The position numbers were made by a program, and so were the translations under genes. The notes beneath the pieces are model-generated. The model was not told the origin of the DNA. It saw nothing but the letters and a program-made list of their open reading frames with translations, and searched no databases. Source: Lepus europaeus (taxonomy: Eukaryota; Chordata; Mammalia; Lagomorpha; Leporidae). From it: a DNA stretch of 64,000 nt. The stretch is taken from NCBI RefSeq assembly GCF_033115175.1, contig NC_084844.1:34877885-34941884 (forward strand). The letters are read 5' to 3'. This document shows, in pieces, positions 12,640 to 23,434 of this stretch (its first letter is position 1; each line of letters starts with the position of its first letter).

Positions 12640-13870
12640 CTTCAGTCTTCCAATTAATGGTGATTCAGTGATTCAGGAAAATTGGTCTGTAGTTGTTTTC
12701 TCTGTTGTATTTTTTTCAGGTTTAGGAATTAAGGTTATGCTGGCTTCATAGAAGGAGTTTGGGAGGACCCCCTCCCTTTCAGTTGTTTTGAATAGCTTGA
12801 GAAGAATTGAAGTTAGTTCTTCTTTAAATGTCTGGTAGGATTCAGCAGTGAAGCCATCTGGTCCTGGGCTTTGCTTTGTTGGTCTTTATTATGGATTCCA
12901 TTTCCATCTTGGTTATAGGTCTGTTTAGGTTTTCTATGTCTTCCTGGCTCAGTTGGGCTCATACTGGTTGTATGTCCAGGAATCTATTAATTTCTTCTAG
13001 GTTTCCCAATTTGTTGGCATACAGCTCTTTGAGTATTTCTGATGATTCTTTTTATTTCTGTGGTGTCTGTTGTTAATTTCCCTTTTCACCTCTGATTTTA
13101 ATTTGGGTCTTCTCCCTACTTTTTTTGGTTAATTGAGCCAATGGCCTGTCAGTTTTTTCCCCAAAAAATCAGCTCTTTGTTTTGATATTTTGTATTCTAT
13201 TGGTTTCGATTTTATTTCTTCTCTAATTTTAATTATTTCTTTTCTCCTACTAGTTTTGGGTTTGGTTTCTTATTGGTTTTTCTATGGCCTAGTATGTGGT
13301 CTATCCTAGAGAAAGTTCTACACACTGGTGAGAAGACTGTGCATTCTGCAACTATAGGATGAAAAGTTCTATAGGTGTCTGTTAGATCTATTTGGTCTGT
13401 AGTGTCAATTAACTTCTTTCCTTGATGATTTTCTGTCTGGTTGATCTGTCTGTTGCTGAAAGTGGGGTATTAAAGTCCCCCATTATTATTATATTGGAGT
13501 CTATGTCTCCCTTTAGATCCATTAACATTTCTTTTAAATAGCCAGGTGCCCGGTAAGTAGGTGCATATACGTTTATTATAGCCACATCTTCCTGTTGAAC
13601 TGATCTCTTAATCATTACATAGTATCTTTCTTTGTCTCACTCTCTCTTTTTTTTTTCTTTTTTCTTTTTTTTTTTTTTTAGTATATGTGCTGCTGAAGCG
13701 AGCACCTTGTCTCTTTTTAACAGTTTTTATGTCTATTTTGTCTGATAATAGGATGGCTACACCAGCTCTTTTTTGGTTTCTGTTAGCATGGAATCTTTTC
13801 CCATCTTTTTCACTTTCAGTCTGTGTGTACCTTTGTTGGTGAGGTGTGTCTCTTGTAGTTCAAAATATTT
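12640..13870 (-). mobile_element. LINE-1 ORF2 fragment (endonuclease and RT parts), antisense
   Basis: Read on the - strand, 13615-13409 translates to L1 ORF2 endonuclease sequence, with INVYAPTYRAPGYLKEML and IIMGDFNTPLSATDRSTRQK typical of the APE-type domain. Farther along, 12790-12660 gives RT-region words ([17 protein letters not shown]). Between them the reading frame is broken several times, so this is a dead, internally deleted copy. A U6-derived insertion splits the endonuclease part at about 13640-13705. Confidence 0.85.
13640..13713 (-). pseudogene. Truncated U6 snRNA retropseudogene inserted in the L1
   Basis: On the - strand, starting at 13705, the sequence GTGCTCGCTTCAGCAGCACA then TATACTAAAA matches the first ~30 nt of U6 snRNA with one change (A for G in the 5' stem-loop). 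It breaks off at the U6 A-run and passes into an A-rich tail with a few G interruptions (13640-13676). Short direct repeats (+ strand cttgtctc at 13706-13713 and tttgtctcac at 13631-13640) flank it. Removing the insert and one repeat restores the L1 frame KRDKERYYVMIKRSV, so this is a real retroinsertion. It is too short to be functional U6. Confidence 0.75.
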
Positions 13871-14000
13871 TGAAGAGTCCTGAATAAATTTTCATAATAT
13901 GTATTTCCATGTACATTATTTTGAAGGCTTTCAAAAATTTCAGCACCAAATCTAATTTTAAAATTATATTTTCTATGAACTTTTAAAGATACCCATGTAT
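13858..14000. mobile_element. Mariner-like MITE remnant
   Basis: The right end reads ttctatgaacttttaaagatacc, which resembles on the reverse strand the terminal sequence ggtacttcaaaaagtt seen at 43849 and 55909 in this window. The left end has an imperfect inverted match. About 140 bp, no coding capacity. Family name (Tc1/mariner type) is inferred from the TIR only. Confidence 0.45.
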
Positions 14001-14653
14001 ACAGAGATTTTTGTAGAGAAATACATATAAATAGGCTAGTGTAGAAATCTAAAATGGTCAGATTCACTGCAGATAAATAAGTATTTTATTGGGGATAATT
14101 GAGACCAAAGTGTGGTGTTTTAGATATAGTTGTATAAATAATGATGTTAATTGCTTTAAAACTCATGTAAGTCCAAACTCCAGGTCACACAGAACTTTAC
14201 TGGTGTGGCTGGGAGATAGGAAGTTTAGAAGGAATAATCATGATCATTTCTTTTGGGCATGTGGGGGACTGGGATGCAGTTCTAGGTTTCTGGCCTTAGC
14301 TTAGCCCAGCCCTGGATGTTGAAGGACTAGTGGATAAAAGATCTCTCTCACATGCATGTTATCACTCTGATTCTGTTGCTTGACCCATCTGGCGAGAGGA
14401 TCCGATGCTGGCTGGAATCGAACTTTAGTGGGATCTGCATTGTGTTGGAGCTGCTATTCATTTCTAATATTTTAGTGAGTTGGCCCTATTTGTCAGACTA
14501 TTCAAATCACCAGGGAAGCCTGCTGTTTATAATCCTTGTGTATTATTTTAATAGTTACTTCAAGATATTCCATTGGCACTACATAAGAAGCAATATTATG
14601 AACATTAAAGCTGATGACAGGAAGCACTGAGGTCCATAAATGATTTTAAATTA

Positions 14654-15275
14654 TTTATTATCATTGATTATTAATCATACTACAGAAAATCCAATATTAA
14701 AATATATCATCCTCGGTAAATTAATCTTAGAAAATCTGATTGTTACAGGCAAAATATAGCATTTAGAACTTTCATTTAAAATACAAATTTTATGGAAATT
14801 TTAAGAAGTTTTAGAATGGGAATTACAAAAGTCGGTGCTGAAGAAAATTCTACTTTCAGGTAACAGGTACCTTAAAATATTACAAAAAATATTTTAGTTT
14901 GAAAAACAATGTCTGAAAAAATATATGAATTCCTCTAAGACCACTAATTCTAGTTTCCAATTGGTGTCTTGGTAATATGAGAAAAACACATTTAAAAATA
15001 AATTTACAATTTAACACTGCAATCACCTGCCCAATAATTAGGACAGAATAAAGGTTGCATATTCATTAGACTGAATAATAATATATTTTTAAAACAGGAT
15101 TCTTTCATTTAATCTTTTTGATAAATTGGACCAAACATATTAAGTCTTATCATACAATTCTAAAACCATTTGGAAACACTTTTCTTACAACCCTGAAAAG
15201 CCATCCTAATACCTTTATCATAGTCAGTGTAACCAAATGAAATTAGTGTTTTGTGGCCTTAATAGTTTGCACAAC
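14654..15275 (-). other. RNFT1: RNFT1 3' UTR with candidate poly(A) signal
   Basis: From the TAA at 15276-15278 the - strand runs through AT-rich sequence to an AATAAA (TTTATT on + at 14654-14659), giving a UTR of about 600 bases. The part 15045-15258 has a diverged second copy in an RNFT1 intron at 17744-17992. The true end is not proven by sequence. Confidence 0.55.
15045..15258. repeat. Source copy of a local duplication (RNFT1 3' UTR)
   Basis: This stretch runs from ggttgcatattcattagact to gaaattagtgttttgtgg and ends about 18 bp short of the RNFT1 stop codon. It is repeated in direct orientation at 17744-17992 with scattered substitutions and small deletions. It is treated as the source because it abuts the coding exon and lacks disrupted repeat flanks. 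Confidence 0.75.
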
Positions 15276-15410
15276 TTAATATATTTGAAGGTGTGACGAA
15301 GTAGCTCCATCTTTCCACTTGTTTATATGGTCTGAAATTACTGTTCTGCATAGTGGGCAGGTTTTCTCTCTGTTAAACCATAAAGTAATGCACTCTTCAC
15401 AAAATATATG
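15276..15410 (-). CDS. RNFT1: RNFT1 terminal coding exon, second half of RING
   Basis: The exon reads HIFCEECITLWFNREKTCPLC and continues to a C-terminus ending SSHLQIY, then TAA. It supplies H355, C358, C361, C372 and C375 of the C3HC4 RING. The acceptor on the - strand is cccttacag. Phase 0 joins to the exon at 16043-16144. The RING recruits an E2 enzyme; all zinc ligands are present. Confidence 0.95.
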   Translation of the reverse strand, partial: HIFCEECITLWFNREKTCPLCRTVISDHINKWKDGATSSHLQIY

Positions 15411-16042
15411 CTGTAAGGGAATTAAGAGATAGGTTTTATACTTGATAAACATTTTAAATCTACCACATTATACAGAAGCATACTCTTTATAGGGAGAATA
15501 CTCATCCCCTCATTCTACAATGAGAAAATGGAGAAAGAAATGACACATTTAAGAAGACAATGAGTGGTATTATTGGTAGAACAACTAGTGTTCTGACTGT
15601 ACTAAATCACTTATTCATTTTTAACAAAATATAAGCTCCCTTTGTGATAGCTTTTATATTTTAAGTATGATGATTTAACAGCTTAATAAAGTCTGAATTA
15701 CTAGTGATTGGCATAAAGTATAGGGAAGTATGTTATACATTCCAGTAACAAATGTTGGTACTAGTATCCAATTATAAAAATAGGTTGTTTTCTGATCAGT
15801 TCAGTATCCAATCTGCCAGTGGATTTTTTTTTCCTTTTACATATTCCTCTGCATAAGAATCATCAGAACATAAGAGCAAGATTTAGCCAATCTACCAAAC
15901 TCCCAGGCATGAGTATATTACTAATATGTACCCAGAATGCCCTTTAACTAACTATGGTAGGTTTTTCTGCCACATAACAAATACAAATGTGACTTTTTCA
16001 ATTGTTATAAAGTAGTGTGTTTAGTATGTTTTAAAAAATTAC

Positions 16043-16144
16043 CTGGCAGATGAGAAGAATTGGTTTCTGAAATTCAGCTTGACATATTGAACAGATATCA
16101 TCCGCATCTGAACACTGCCTCTTGCTGGCAGCCACTCCGTAACT
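16043..16144 (-). CDS. RNFT1: RNFT1 coding exon, first half of RING
   Basis: The 34 codons begin SYGVAASKRQCSDADD and end ICSICQAEFQKPILLICQ. They provide zinc ligands C338, C341 and C353, the last forming the C-x-H pair with H355 across the intron. Acceptor is ctctgtgaag read in reverse (ttcacag) and donor is CAG followed by gtaatt. The exon is 102 bp, phase 0 at both ends, so skipping it would keep frame but destroy the RING. Confidence 0.95.
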
Positions 16145-16564
16145 CTGTGAAGATAATAAGATTCTGTTCATCTGCCAATTTCTTTACTATTCCTGGAATA
16201 CACAGGCAATGCTGAACTTTTCCAATATCCATGAAATCAGGTTTTTGAAAACTTTCCCTAAGGTTACATTTCAAAGCTGAACCACATATGCAAAAACTAC
16301 ATCTTGACTGCATAAAATAATACATAACAGGATCTTGGTAGATTGTTAGATCCACTGGATTCCAAATGTTGACAGTGCTTCAAAATACAACTTGCCTAAG
16401 AGACTCAGTAATGTGCAATATAGCTAAATATTATCAAATCTACATTCACATATAACATGACCCAAGACTGCCAAATTGAGCCCAGTCATCTACCTTTGGC
16501 AGTGGTTCACAACGTTTGCTGAATGTAATGCATGTGGAGAAACTGCCTTGAAAATAAATTTTTT

Positions 16565-17010
16565 GGTGTGGGTGTTTGGTGCAGCAGCTAAGTTTTAGGA
16601 CACTCACATCCCAAATCTAAATGCCTGACTCAAGTCTCAGCTCCTCTGCTTCCAATCCAACTTCCTGCTAATGTACACACTGGGAACCAGTAGAATGATG
16701 GCTCAAGTGTTTGGGTTCCTGCCACCCACGTGAGAAACCCAGTTTGAATTCTGGGTTCCTGACTAGCTTGGCCCAGGCTTGGCTGTTCTGGGCAATGCTG
16801 ATCTGAACCCAGGAGCCAGGAGCTTCTTCTGGTCTCCCACATGGGTGCAGGGGGCCAAGGACTTGGGCCAACTTATGTTTTCCCAGGCCATGGCAGAGAG
16901 CTGGATTTTGAAGTGGAGCAGCTGGGTCTCCAACTGGCGCCCATATGGGATGGCAGTGCTTCAGGCCAAGGCGTTAACCCACTGCACCACAGTGCCACCC
17001 CTCTCCCGCA
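16565..17010. mobile_element. Two old CSINE parts in opposite orientation
   Basis: The first part (16565-16775, +) has tgtttggtgcagcagctaag and tgatggctcaagtgtttgg. The second (16780-17010, -) runs from cttggctgttctgggcaatg to ccactgcaccacagtgccac. Together they make a head-to-head pair in an RNFT1 intron. Confidence 0.65.
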
Positions 17011-17022
17011 AAGGTTTCTGAT

Positions 17023-17358
17023 TTTTTTTTTTTTTTTTAATTTTTGACAGGCAGAGTGGACAGTGAGAGAGAGAGACAGAGAGAAAGGTCTTCCTTTGCC
17101 GCTGGTTCACCCTTCAATGGCTGCCGTGGCTGGCGTGCTGCACTGATCTGAAGGCAGGAGCCAGGTGCTTCTCCTGGTCTCCCATGGGGTGCAGGGCCCA
17201 AGCACTTGGGCCATCTTCCACTGCACTCCCAGGCCACAGCAGAGAGCTGGCCTGGAAGAGGGGCAACCGGGACAGAATCCAGCGCCCCGACCGGGACTAG
17301 AACCCGGTGTGCCGGTGCCGCAGGCAGAGGATTAGCCTGTTGAGCCACGGCACCGGCC
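17023..17358 (-). mobile_element. CSINE, recent subfamily
   Basis: Full-length. The direct repeat ggtttctgat is seen immediately left (17012-17021) and right (17360-17369). Confidence 0.92.
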
Positions 17359-17439
17359 AGGTTTCTGATCTTAAGACCTTAACTTCCTCACCAAAATCAG
17401 TGGAACTTATGCAGTAACTAGATGTGACAGTTAAGAACT

Positions 17440-18445
17440 CACAGGGAAGAGCAGCCATTTGGCACAGCAATTAAGACTGCTCGGGACACTGCTCTAGACA
17501 CTGATGTTCTGTGTCAGAGTGCCTAAGTTGAAGTCCAATTTCCTCCTCCTTTTCCAGTTTCCTGCTAATGCACATCCTAGGATGTAGCGCACAGGTAGTT
17601 AGATTCCTGCCACCTGTTTGGGATACCTAGACTGAATTCCTGGTTCTTATCTTCAGGCTGACCCAGCTCTTAATCTACATCCCATGTCAGAGTGCCTGGG
17701 CACTCCTGGGCTTCTATTTCTAAGATTATTTATTTGAAAGGCAGGATAGAAAAAAGGTTGCATATTCATTAGACTGAACAATATATATTTATATAAATAT
17801 ATATGTAAAAACACATTTATATAGACTGAACAATATATATTTTAAAATACTGGATTCTTTAATCTTTTGATAAATTGGACTTGTCTTATACTATTCTAAA
17901 ACCATTTGGAAGCATTTTTCTTGTAACCCTGAAAAGCCGTTCTAATACCTTTATCATAATTACTGTAACCAAATGAAATTAGTGTTTTGTGGAAGACAGG
18001 TATCTTCCAGCTGGTTGACTCCCTAGATGGTTGCAGCAGACAGGGTTGGGCCAAGCCAAAGCCAGGACCCTTGAATTGCATCTGGGTCTCCTATGTGGGT
18101 GGTAGAGGCCCTAGTACTCAGGCCATGGACCGCTTTCTGCTGCCTTCTGTAGTGCATCAGCAGGAGCTGGATCAGAAATGGAGCAGCCAGTACTCAAACT
18201 AGTGCTCATATAGGATGTTAGTACAGCACGTGGCAGCCTAACCTGCTATACCACATTGCTGTTCCCAAACCCCCACTTCTGATCCAGAAGCAGTGATGGC
18301 TCAAGTACTTGAGTCCCTGTCACCCATGTAGAATACCCAGATGGAATTCTAGGCTCCCGCCTTGGCCCAATCCTGGGTATTGAAAGCTTTTGGGGAGTAA
18401 ACCAGTGGATGAAAGATTCGTTCTCTCTCTGCCTTCCAAATAAAA
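17440..18445. mobile_element. Cluster of old CSINE fragments around the duplicated 3' UTR piece
   Basis: 17440-17690 is + (gcacagcaattaagactgct); 17690-17743 plus 17993-18265 are the two halves of a - copy split by the 17744-17992 insertion; 18275-18445 is a + fragment with tggggagtaaaccagtgg. Confidence 0.6.
17744..17992. repeat. Diverged intronic copy of RNFT1 3' UTR segment
   Basis: It shares ggttgcatattcattagact, gataaattggac, ttctaaaaccatttggaa, accctgaaaagcc and gaaattagtgttttgtgg with 15045-15258 in the same order. It has an extra AT-rich internal duplication of agactgaacaatatatat. It sits inside an old minus-strand CSINE: the CSINE sequence stops at gaaaggcag just before it and resumes with ttccagctggttgact after it. 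Confidence 0.75.
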
Positions 18446-18766
18446 CTTAGAAAACAATCAGCTTTCTGTAGAAATGGGGGAAAGATAAGAAATCTAAGAA
18501 CATCCAAGGACAGTCATGGTACAGGTAAAGCATAACTTGTCTCAACATATGTTAAGTCATAATCTATACACTGAATGCCTAGGGCTAATAAAATGAAACT
18601 GAAAATTACAACATAAACATTTTTTATGAGACTGTGATATTAAAGATCTCATAATTAAGTCTGAACAGTGTCAGATGATCTTGGTACCAATTTCCATTCA
18701 GTACAGTGTCACTTAGCAAAGTACACCGCGGATAGTTAGGCTGACAAGCTTTAAAACATCATTGTT

Positions 18767-19072
18767 TGGGCTAATCCTCTGCCTTGCGGCACCGGCACAC
18801 CAGGTTCTAGTCCTGGTTGGGGCGCCGGATTCTATCCCGGTTGCCCCTCTTCCAGGCCAGCTCTCTGCTATGGCCTGGGAAGGCAGTGGAGGATGGCCCA
18901 AGTCCTTGGGCCCTGCACCCGCATGGGAGACCAGGAGAAGCTCCTGGCTTCGGATCAACGAGATGTGCCAGCCGCAGCGGCCATTGAAGGGTGAACCAAC
19001 GGCAAAAAGGAAGACCTTTCTCTCTGTCTCTCTCTCACTATCCACTCAGCCTGTCAATAAATAAATAAATAA
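18767..19072 (+). mobile_element. CSINE, recent subfamily
   Basis: Near full-length, ending cagcctgtcaataaataaat. Flanked by aacatcattgtttg and aacatcactgtttg, one mismatch. Confidence 0.9.
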
Positions 19073-19446
19073 ACATCACTGTTTGTACCAGGAACCTTTG
19101 AGGTATTTTAAACAATAAATTATCTTCTATATGATACTCTTTCTCTGTAACTTGTAACATCAATATACTCATATAACAAAGCTTTTAATTAACACTGGAG
19201 TCTCAATTATTTAGTCCCATGCTGTGAACTTACTTGTGCACAACAGAATTCAGTAGTGGGAAAATATCCTCCAGTAAGAAAACTGCAATGGCTACAATGA
19301 GCCTTGTTCATATGCACAATAAATACAGGGGAAGCATTTCCATAAAATGCTGGATAAGGGCTTCATGGAGATGTATGAAGCCACCATTTGTGGTTTTCAA
19401 AAGAAAGGATCAAAAGCTCATGACAAGATTTTTTAAGATTATAAAC

Positions 19447-19790
19447 TTTTTTTTTTTTTTTTTTGACAGAGTGGACAGTGAGAGAGAGAGAGAGACAGAG
19501 AGAAAGGTCTTCCTTTGCCGTTGGTTCACCCTCTAATGGCCGCCGCGGTAGCGTGCTGCGGCCGGCGCACCGCGCTGTTCCGATGGCAGGAGCCAGGTGC
19601 TTCTCCTGGTCTCCCATGGGGTGCAGAGCCCAAACACTTGGGCCATCCTCCACTGCACTCCCTGGCCACAGCAGAGAGCTGGCCTGGAAGAGGGGCAACC
19701 GGGACAGGATCGGTGCCCCGACCGGGACTAGAACCCAGTGTGCCGGCGCCGCAAGGCGGAGGATTAGCCTGTTGAGCCACGGCGCCGGCT
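19447..19790 (-). mobile_element. CSINE, recent subfamily
   Basis: Full-length with perfect flanking repeat taagattataaactttt (left 19433-19449, right 19790-19806). Confidence 0.93.
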
Positions 19791-20029
19791 TAAGATTATA
19801 AACTTTTAAAACTATCAATTGACTGAAAGGGGTAAGAAACCTATTCAAATACTTAATCTTGGTAACAATTAACAGGCAATACCAATGTGCAACTCAAAAA
19901 ACTCATCACTGAAAGAAAACTCCTGGAATATAATCTTAAAGTATCATCTCATGAAATCCATACTGATAGAACTACTAGCTGAAAATCTTACATAAGTGTT
20001 TTTACCTTAACTGATTAAAAAGTACTTAC

Positions 20030-20095
20030 TGGTCGTGTAAAAAATATTCTCAAAACCTGTCTGAAAGTTCTCATATGTCCAAAAAAGTCCAAAAG
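20030..20095 (-). CDS. RNFT1: RNFT1 coding exon (22 codons)
   Basis: It reads LLDFFGHMRTFRQVLRIFFT then RP, between the last membrane segment and the RING. Acceptor tttttcag, donor CCA followed by gtaagt. Phase 0 on both sides; 66 bp. The basic, aromatic-rich composition suggests a juxtamembrane cytosolic linker (inference). Confidence 0.93.
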
Positions 20096-20392
20096 CTGAA
20101 AAAGGAAATAAATGAGAATTAATCCAGAGTCTATCCACTAAACCAAAAGATCACAACTGAAATCCGTAACATCAAATTTTCTTACTGATTCAATGCTTAT
20201 TATCACAGCTAATCATTTCACTCTAAACATTTCTAAAATCAAATGACAAAAAATTTTAACCAATTTGTAGATTTGAGCCAACTCTTATTGAAAGGGGAGT
20301 ATATACCTAGTGTTACAATCTGATCAACACAAATAAGCTTAACTGTGTCAAAGACAAAGTAACTATTGGGTTCACGTGGTTTCTGGTTTGTT

Positions 20393-20685
20393 TTTTTTTT
20401 TTTAAAGATTTATTTATTTGAGAGCAGAGTTACAGAGAGAAAGAGTGGTTCACTCCCCAAATGGCCACAATGACAAGGGCTGGGCCGCTCCAATGCCAGG
20501 AGCTTATTCTGGGTCTCCCATGTGGCTGTAGGGATCCAAGGACTTGGGCTGTCCTCTACTGCTTTCTCAGGTGCGAGAGAGGGAGCTGGATAGGAATTGA
20601 AGCAGCCAGGGCTCAAACCGGTGCCGGTATGGGGTGTTAGCGTGGCAGTCTGTGGCTTAACCCACTGCCACAGTGCTGGCTCCCA
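20393..20685 (-). mobile_element. CSINE, older copy
   Basis: T tract and aaagatttatttatttgaga to cccactgccacagtgctggc. It lies about 220 bp 3' (in + coordinates) of the RNFT1 exon at 20902. Confidence 0.8.
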
Positions 20686-20901
20686 CATGTTCTGTTGAAC
20701 ATTTCGATTTTAAAATTTCATGAATGATAATTAAGTTGAGGGACTCAGGCATAAAGACTAAAAGGGTAGATACTCCCACTCCACCCCAATAAAAACAGAA
20801 ACTAGTATAAAGCAGTTAAGGAGAGTAGTAGTAATAGTATGTAAAACCAGCAATAATCATATAAATCATTATGCAATAACAACATTTATAACGTTACGTA
20901 C

Positions 20902-21060
20902 TTTTAGAATGAGGTAGAATAAAGCCAGCAGTATCCCAAGACTCCATCTAGTTACATTATCAAACTCCCCATAGCTTACAAGGTAACGAAACCAAACTGG
21001 TATGGGAACAAAAGTTCGATAATACTGACATAATTCTTCTAAAAGCATGTACCAGTAACC
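20902..21060 (-). CDS. RNFT1: RNFT1 coding exon with last transmembrane segment
   Basis: The 53 codons start GYWYMLLEELCQYYRTFVPI and end SLGILLALFYLILK. The last 15 residues form a strongly hydrophobic segment continued by LL of the next exon. Acceptor tctttag, donor AAA followed by gtacgt. Phase 0 at both ends. Confidence 0.95.
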
Positions 21061-21679
21061 CTAAAGAAGGAAAGAAAAAGAAGACAAATAGAGCTACCCA
21101 AGCCACTTAGATAACATAAATACTTAATATTGGACAGAAAACATCATAAGTAAATGATGCAGTAATATAAAATAAGTCTAAAGCCTTCATAACGATTACA
21201 ATTACGATGACAACCTGATCCTGACTCACATGCTGGAGACACCAGATGGTCAGCTTTCAATGCATTTCTAAAGAATTACTAGTGAAATGTTTTATGTATA
21301 CAAGTAAAACTTGCATTTTTTTTTACTAATTATATACATTTAAATATAAAAGTTCTATTGAGTATGCAAAGCCACTGAATAACTGCATCTAGTGGATTAT
21401 GGATGAAGTCCAGGAGGAAAGAGAAGTACAGATCAAAAGATTTTCCTATGTGATGTGGGGATTGATTTTTTTCAATTATTCTGAAGCAAATTTAATTCTT
21501 ATTTTATCTGAGTGAGCAGGTTAATACTGAGGTTCAAGCCCTTGAACAAATGTTTATCTGAGGTAACAGAGATAATTAAAATTACGTTATCTAGCAAACA
21601 GAAAAATTACAAAAGTCATTAAATGAAGACTATCACTAATCTGCTAACATCATTCCCATAAAGCATGACCATTTCTTAC

Positions 21680-21833
21680 CTTGGATTTAAAAGGCATGAT
21701 GAAAGAAGGCACCAGTAAAATAAGGCATTTAAAGCCCATGAAGAGAAATTTCAGAATGAAGTCTGTAATTCCAACAATCCAAAGTACTTCCCAGAAGCTC
21801 AAATTGTCCAAAGTAGGATTTAAAAAAATTAAG
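21680..21833 (-). CDS. RNFT1: RNFT1 coding exon with central transmembrane segments
   Basis: It begins with one base completing a serine codon, then LIFLNPTLDNLSFWEVLWIV and a long hydrophobic run through FKCLILLVPSFIMPFKSK. At least two membrane segments are predicted by eye. The acceptor ttggtag is weak, with a T-rich tract partly inside the exon. The donor is AAG followed by gtaaga. The 51 complete codons are free of stops. Confidence 0.93.
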
Positions 21834-22789
21834 CTACCAAGAGAAAAACATCAAAATTCACCTGAGCAATACACAAAGGTAAAGTATTGATAAGGGTTTT
21901 AATTCACTACAAATATTTTACTTCAGCTTGATAGGTAATAATCTGAGTTTGGCAAGATTCTGATTTTGAAGAGACTTTTCAAATGATCGAATTTCAAATC
22001 TTTGCCTCAGAATAAATCTTCCTAGCTTGTCATGGCTGGTAACTTTCTAGCCTGTAAACTAGAAGACTCATTAATACTAGACCTCTGCCATTCTCTCCTC
22101 AACCAACTTCAATCAGAATTCTGTCCCTACCTTTCCACTGAAATGTTTTTGACAAGATCATCAACTCCCTCCATATTGCTCTAAAGGTGCCTTCTCTTTT
22201 TTCCATGTTTCTTTTCTAGACTTCTAATACCACACTCTCCCAGCTGTTCTATGTCACTGATGGTTTCTTAAGTCTCCTTTGCTGCTGCCCCTCTAGTTAT
22301 GGTTATATCCTGGAGCGGGCCTTCTTTTCCACCTATATCTGTTTCCCTGGTTAAGTTTTGTCCAGTCCTGTGATTTTTAAATATCAGCCATATGCTTTTA
22401 AAACATGTGTATATCCCTAATGTACTCTGAGCTCATGACATATATCTAGAGCCACTTTAATAATTCTTGGCCGCTCAAACTTAACATGTTCAAAACAAAA
22501 TTGACTTTCCCCTTTAGACCAGTTCCTTCCCTAATCTTTTCAAGCCCAATAAAATGGCACCATCATCCAGTTACTCAAGACTAAAAGACCAAAGGTCATT
22601 CCTGCACTTCTCATCCCCTTACACAGTTCAATCTCTGAATGTACTGACTCAACCTCCAGTGTGTACCTACCCCAGATTTCTTCAAATCTCCCAATTCTAC
22701 TGAAAACAGGACTTGTAATTCTCTACTTAAAAATTCAGGACACTCCAACCTGACATGAAAACTAACAAATTACTGTCTTTATTTATTCT

Positions 22790-23010
22790 TTTTTATTTTA
22801 AATTTTATTTAAGGTATATAAGTTTCATGTATTTTATATACACAGATTCAGGAGCACAGTGATACTTCCCACCTGCGCTCCCTCTCCTATTCCCACTCTT
22901 AATTTTTACAAATATCTATTTTCAGTTAACTTTATACTCATAAAATTACATAAGATACACACTAAGTAAAGAGTTTAACAAATAACAAAGTATTAAGAAA
23001 AAAAAATTCC
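22790..23010 (-). mobile_element. LINE-1 3' UTR fragment
   Basis: Similar to 155-480: attttcagttaacttt, the CT-rich block ctccctctcctattcccact and the tail ttaaattttatttaaggtat are shared. Lies in the RNFT1 intron between the exons at 21680-21833 and 23334-23434. Confidence 0.6.
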
Positions 23011-23333
23011 CTCAACAGTAGACAAGTGCTGTAGATAATGATTAAATCTCAAAATATTACTGTCTTTTAGTGTCTTCTTTTAAAACAAATAGGAAGAGTA
23101 ACAACCAAATGGTACTTAATAAATAATGTTCATTTAAAAACTAAGGTATCAAAAAGTAAGTATTAAGCACCTGCTATGTGCCAAGGCACTCGGGGTTCGA
23201 ATGTGAATAACTCACTAAAAATTCAATCATGACAGTAGACAGGTAAAAACTGAGCTACAATATAGTATGTAAGTGCAAGTAAGATGCATGCAGTGTTATG
23301 GAATAAAAAGTGTGTGTTTGAACCGCTACTTAC

Positions 23334-23434
23334 CTGTAATAAAGTGACTGAGAATGAAAGGTATAATATAAAAGAACAGAAGATCCTGCTAAGAATACCA
23401 GTAGCCAAGCACACTGAATCTTTGAGGACCTTTC
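23334..23434 (-). CDS. RNFT1: RNFT1 coding exon with transmembrane segment
   Basis: The exon reads ERSSKIQCAWLLVFLAGSSV, continues LLYYTFHSQSLYY and ends with AG, the first two bases of a serine codon. One clear membrane segment spans AWLLVFLAGSSVLLYYTF. Acceptor tttttcag, donor CAG followed by gtaagt. 101 bp. Confidence 0.95.
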
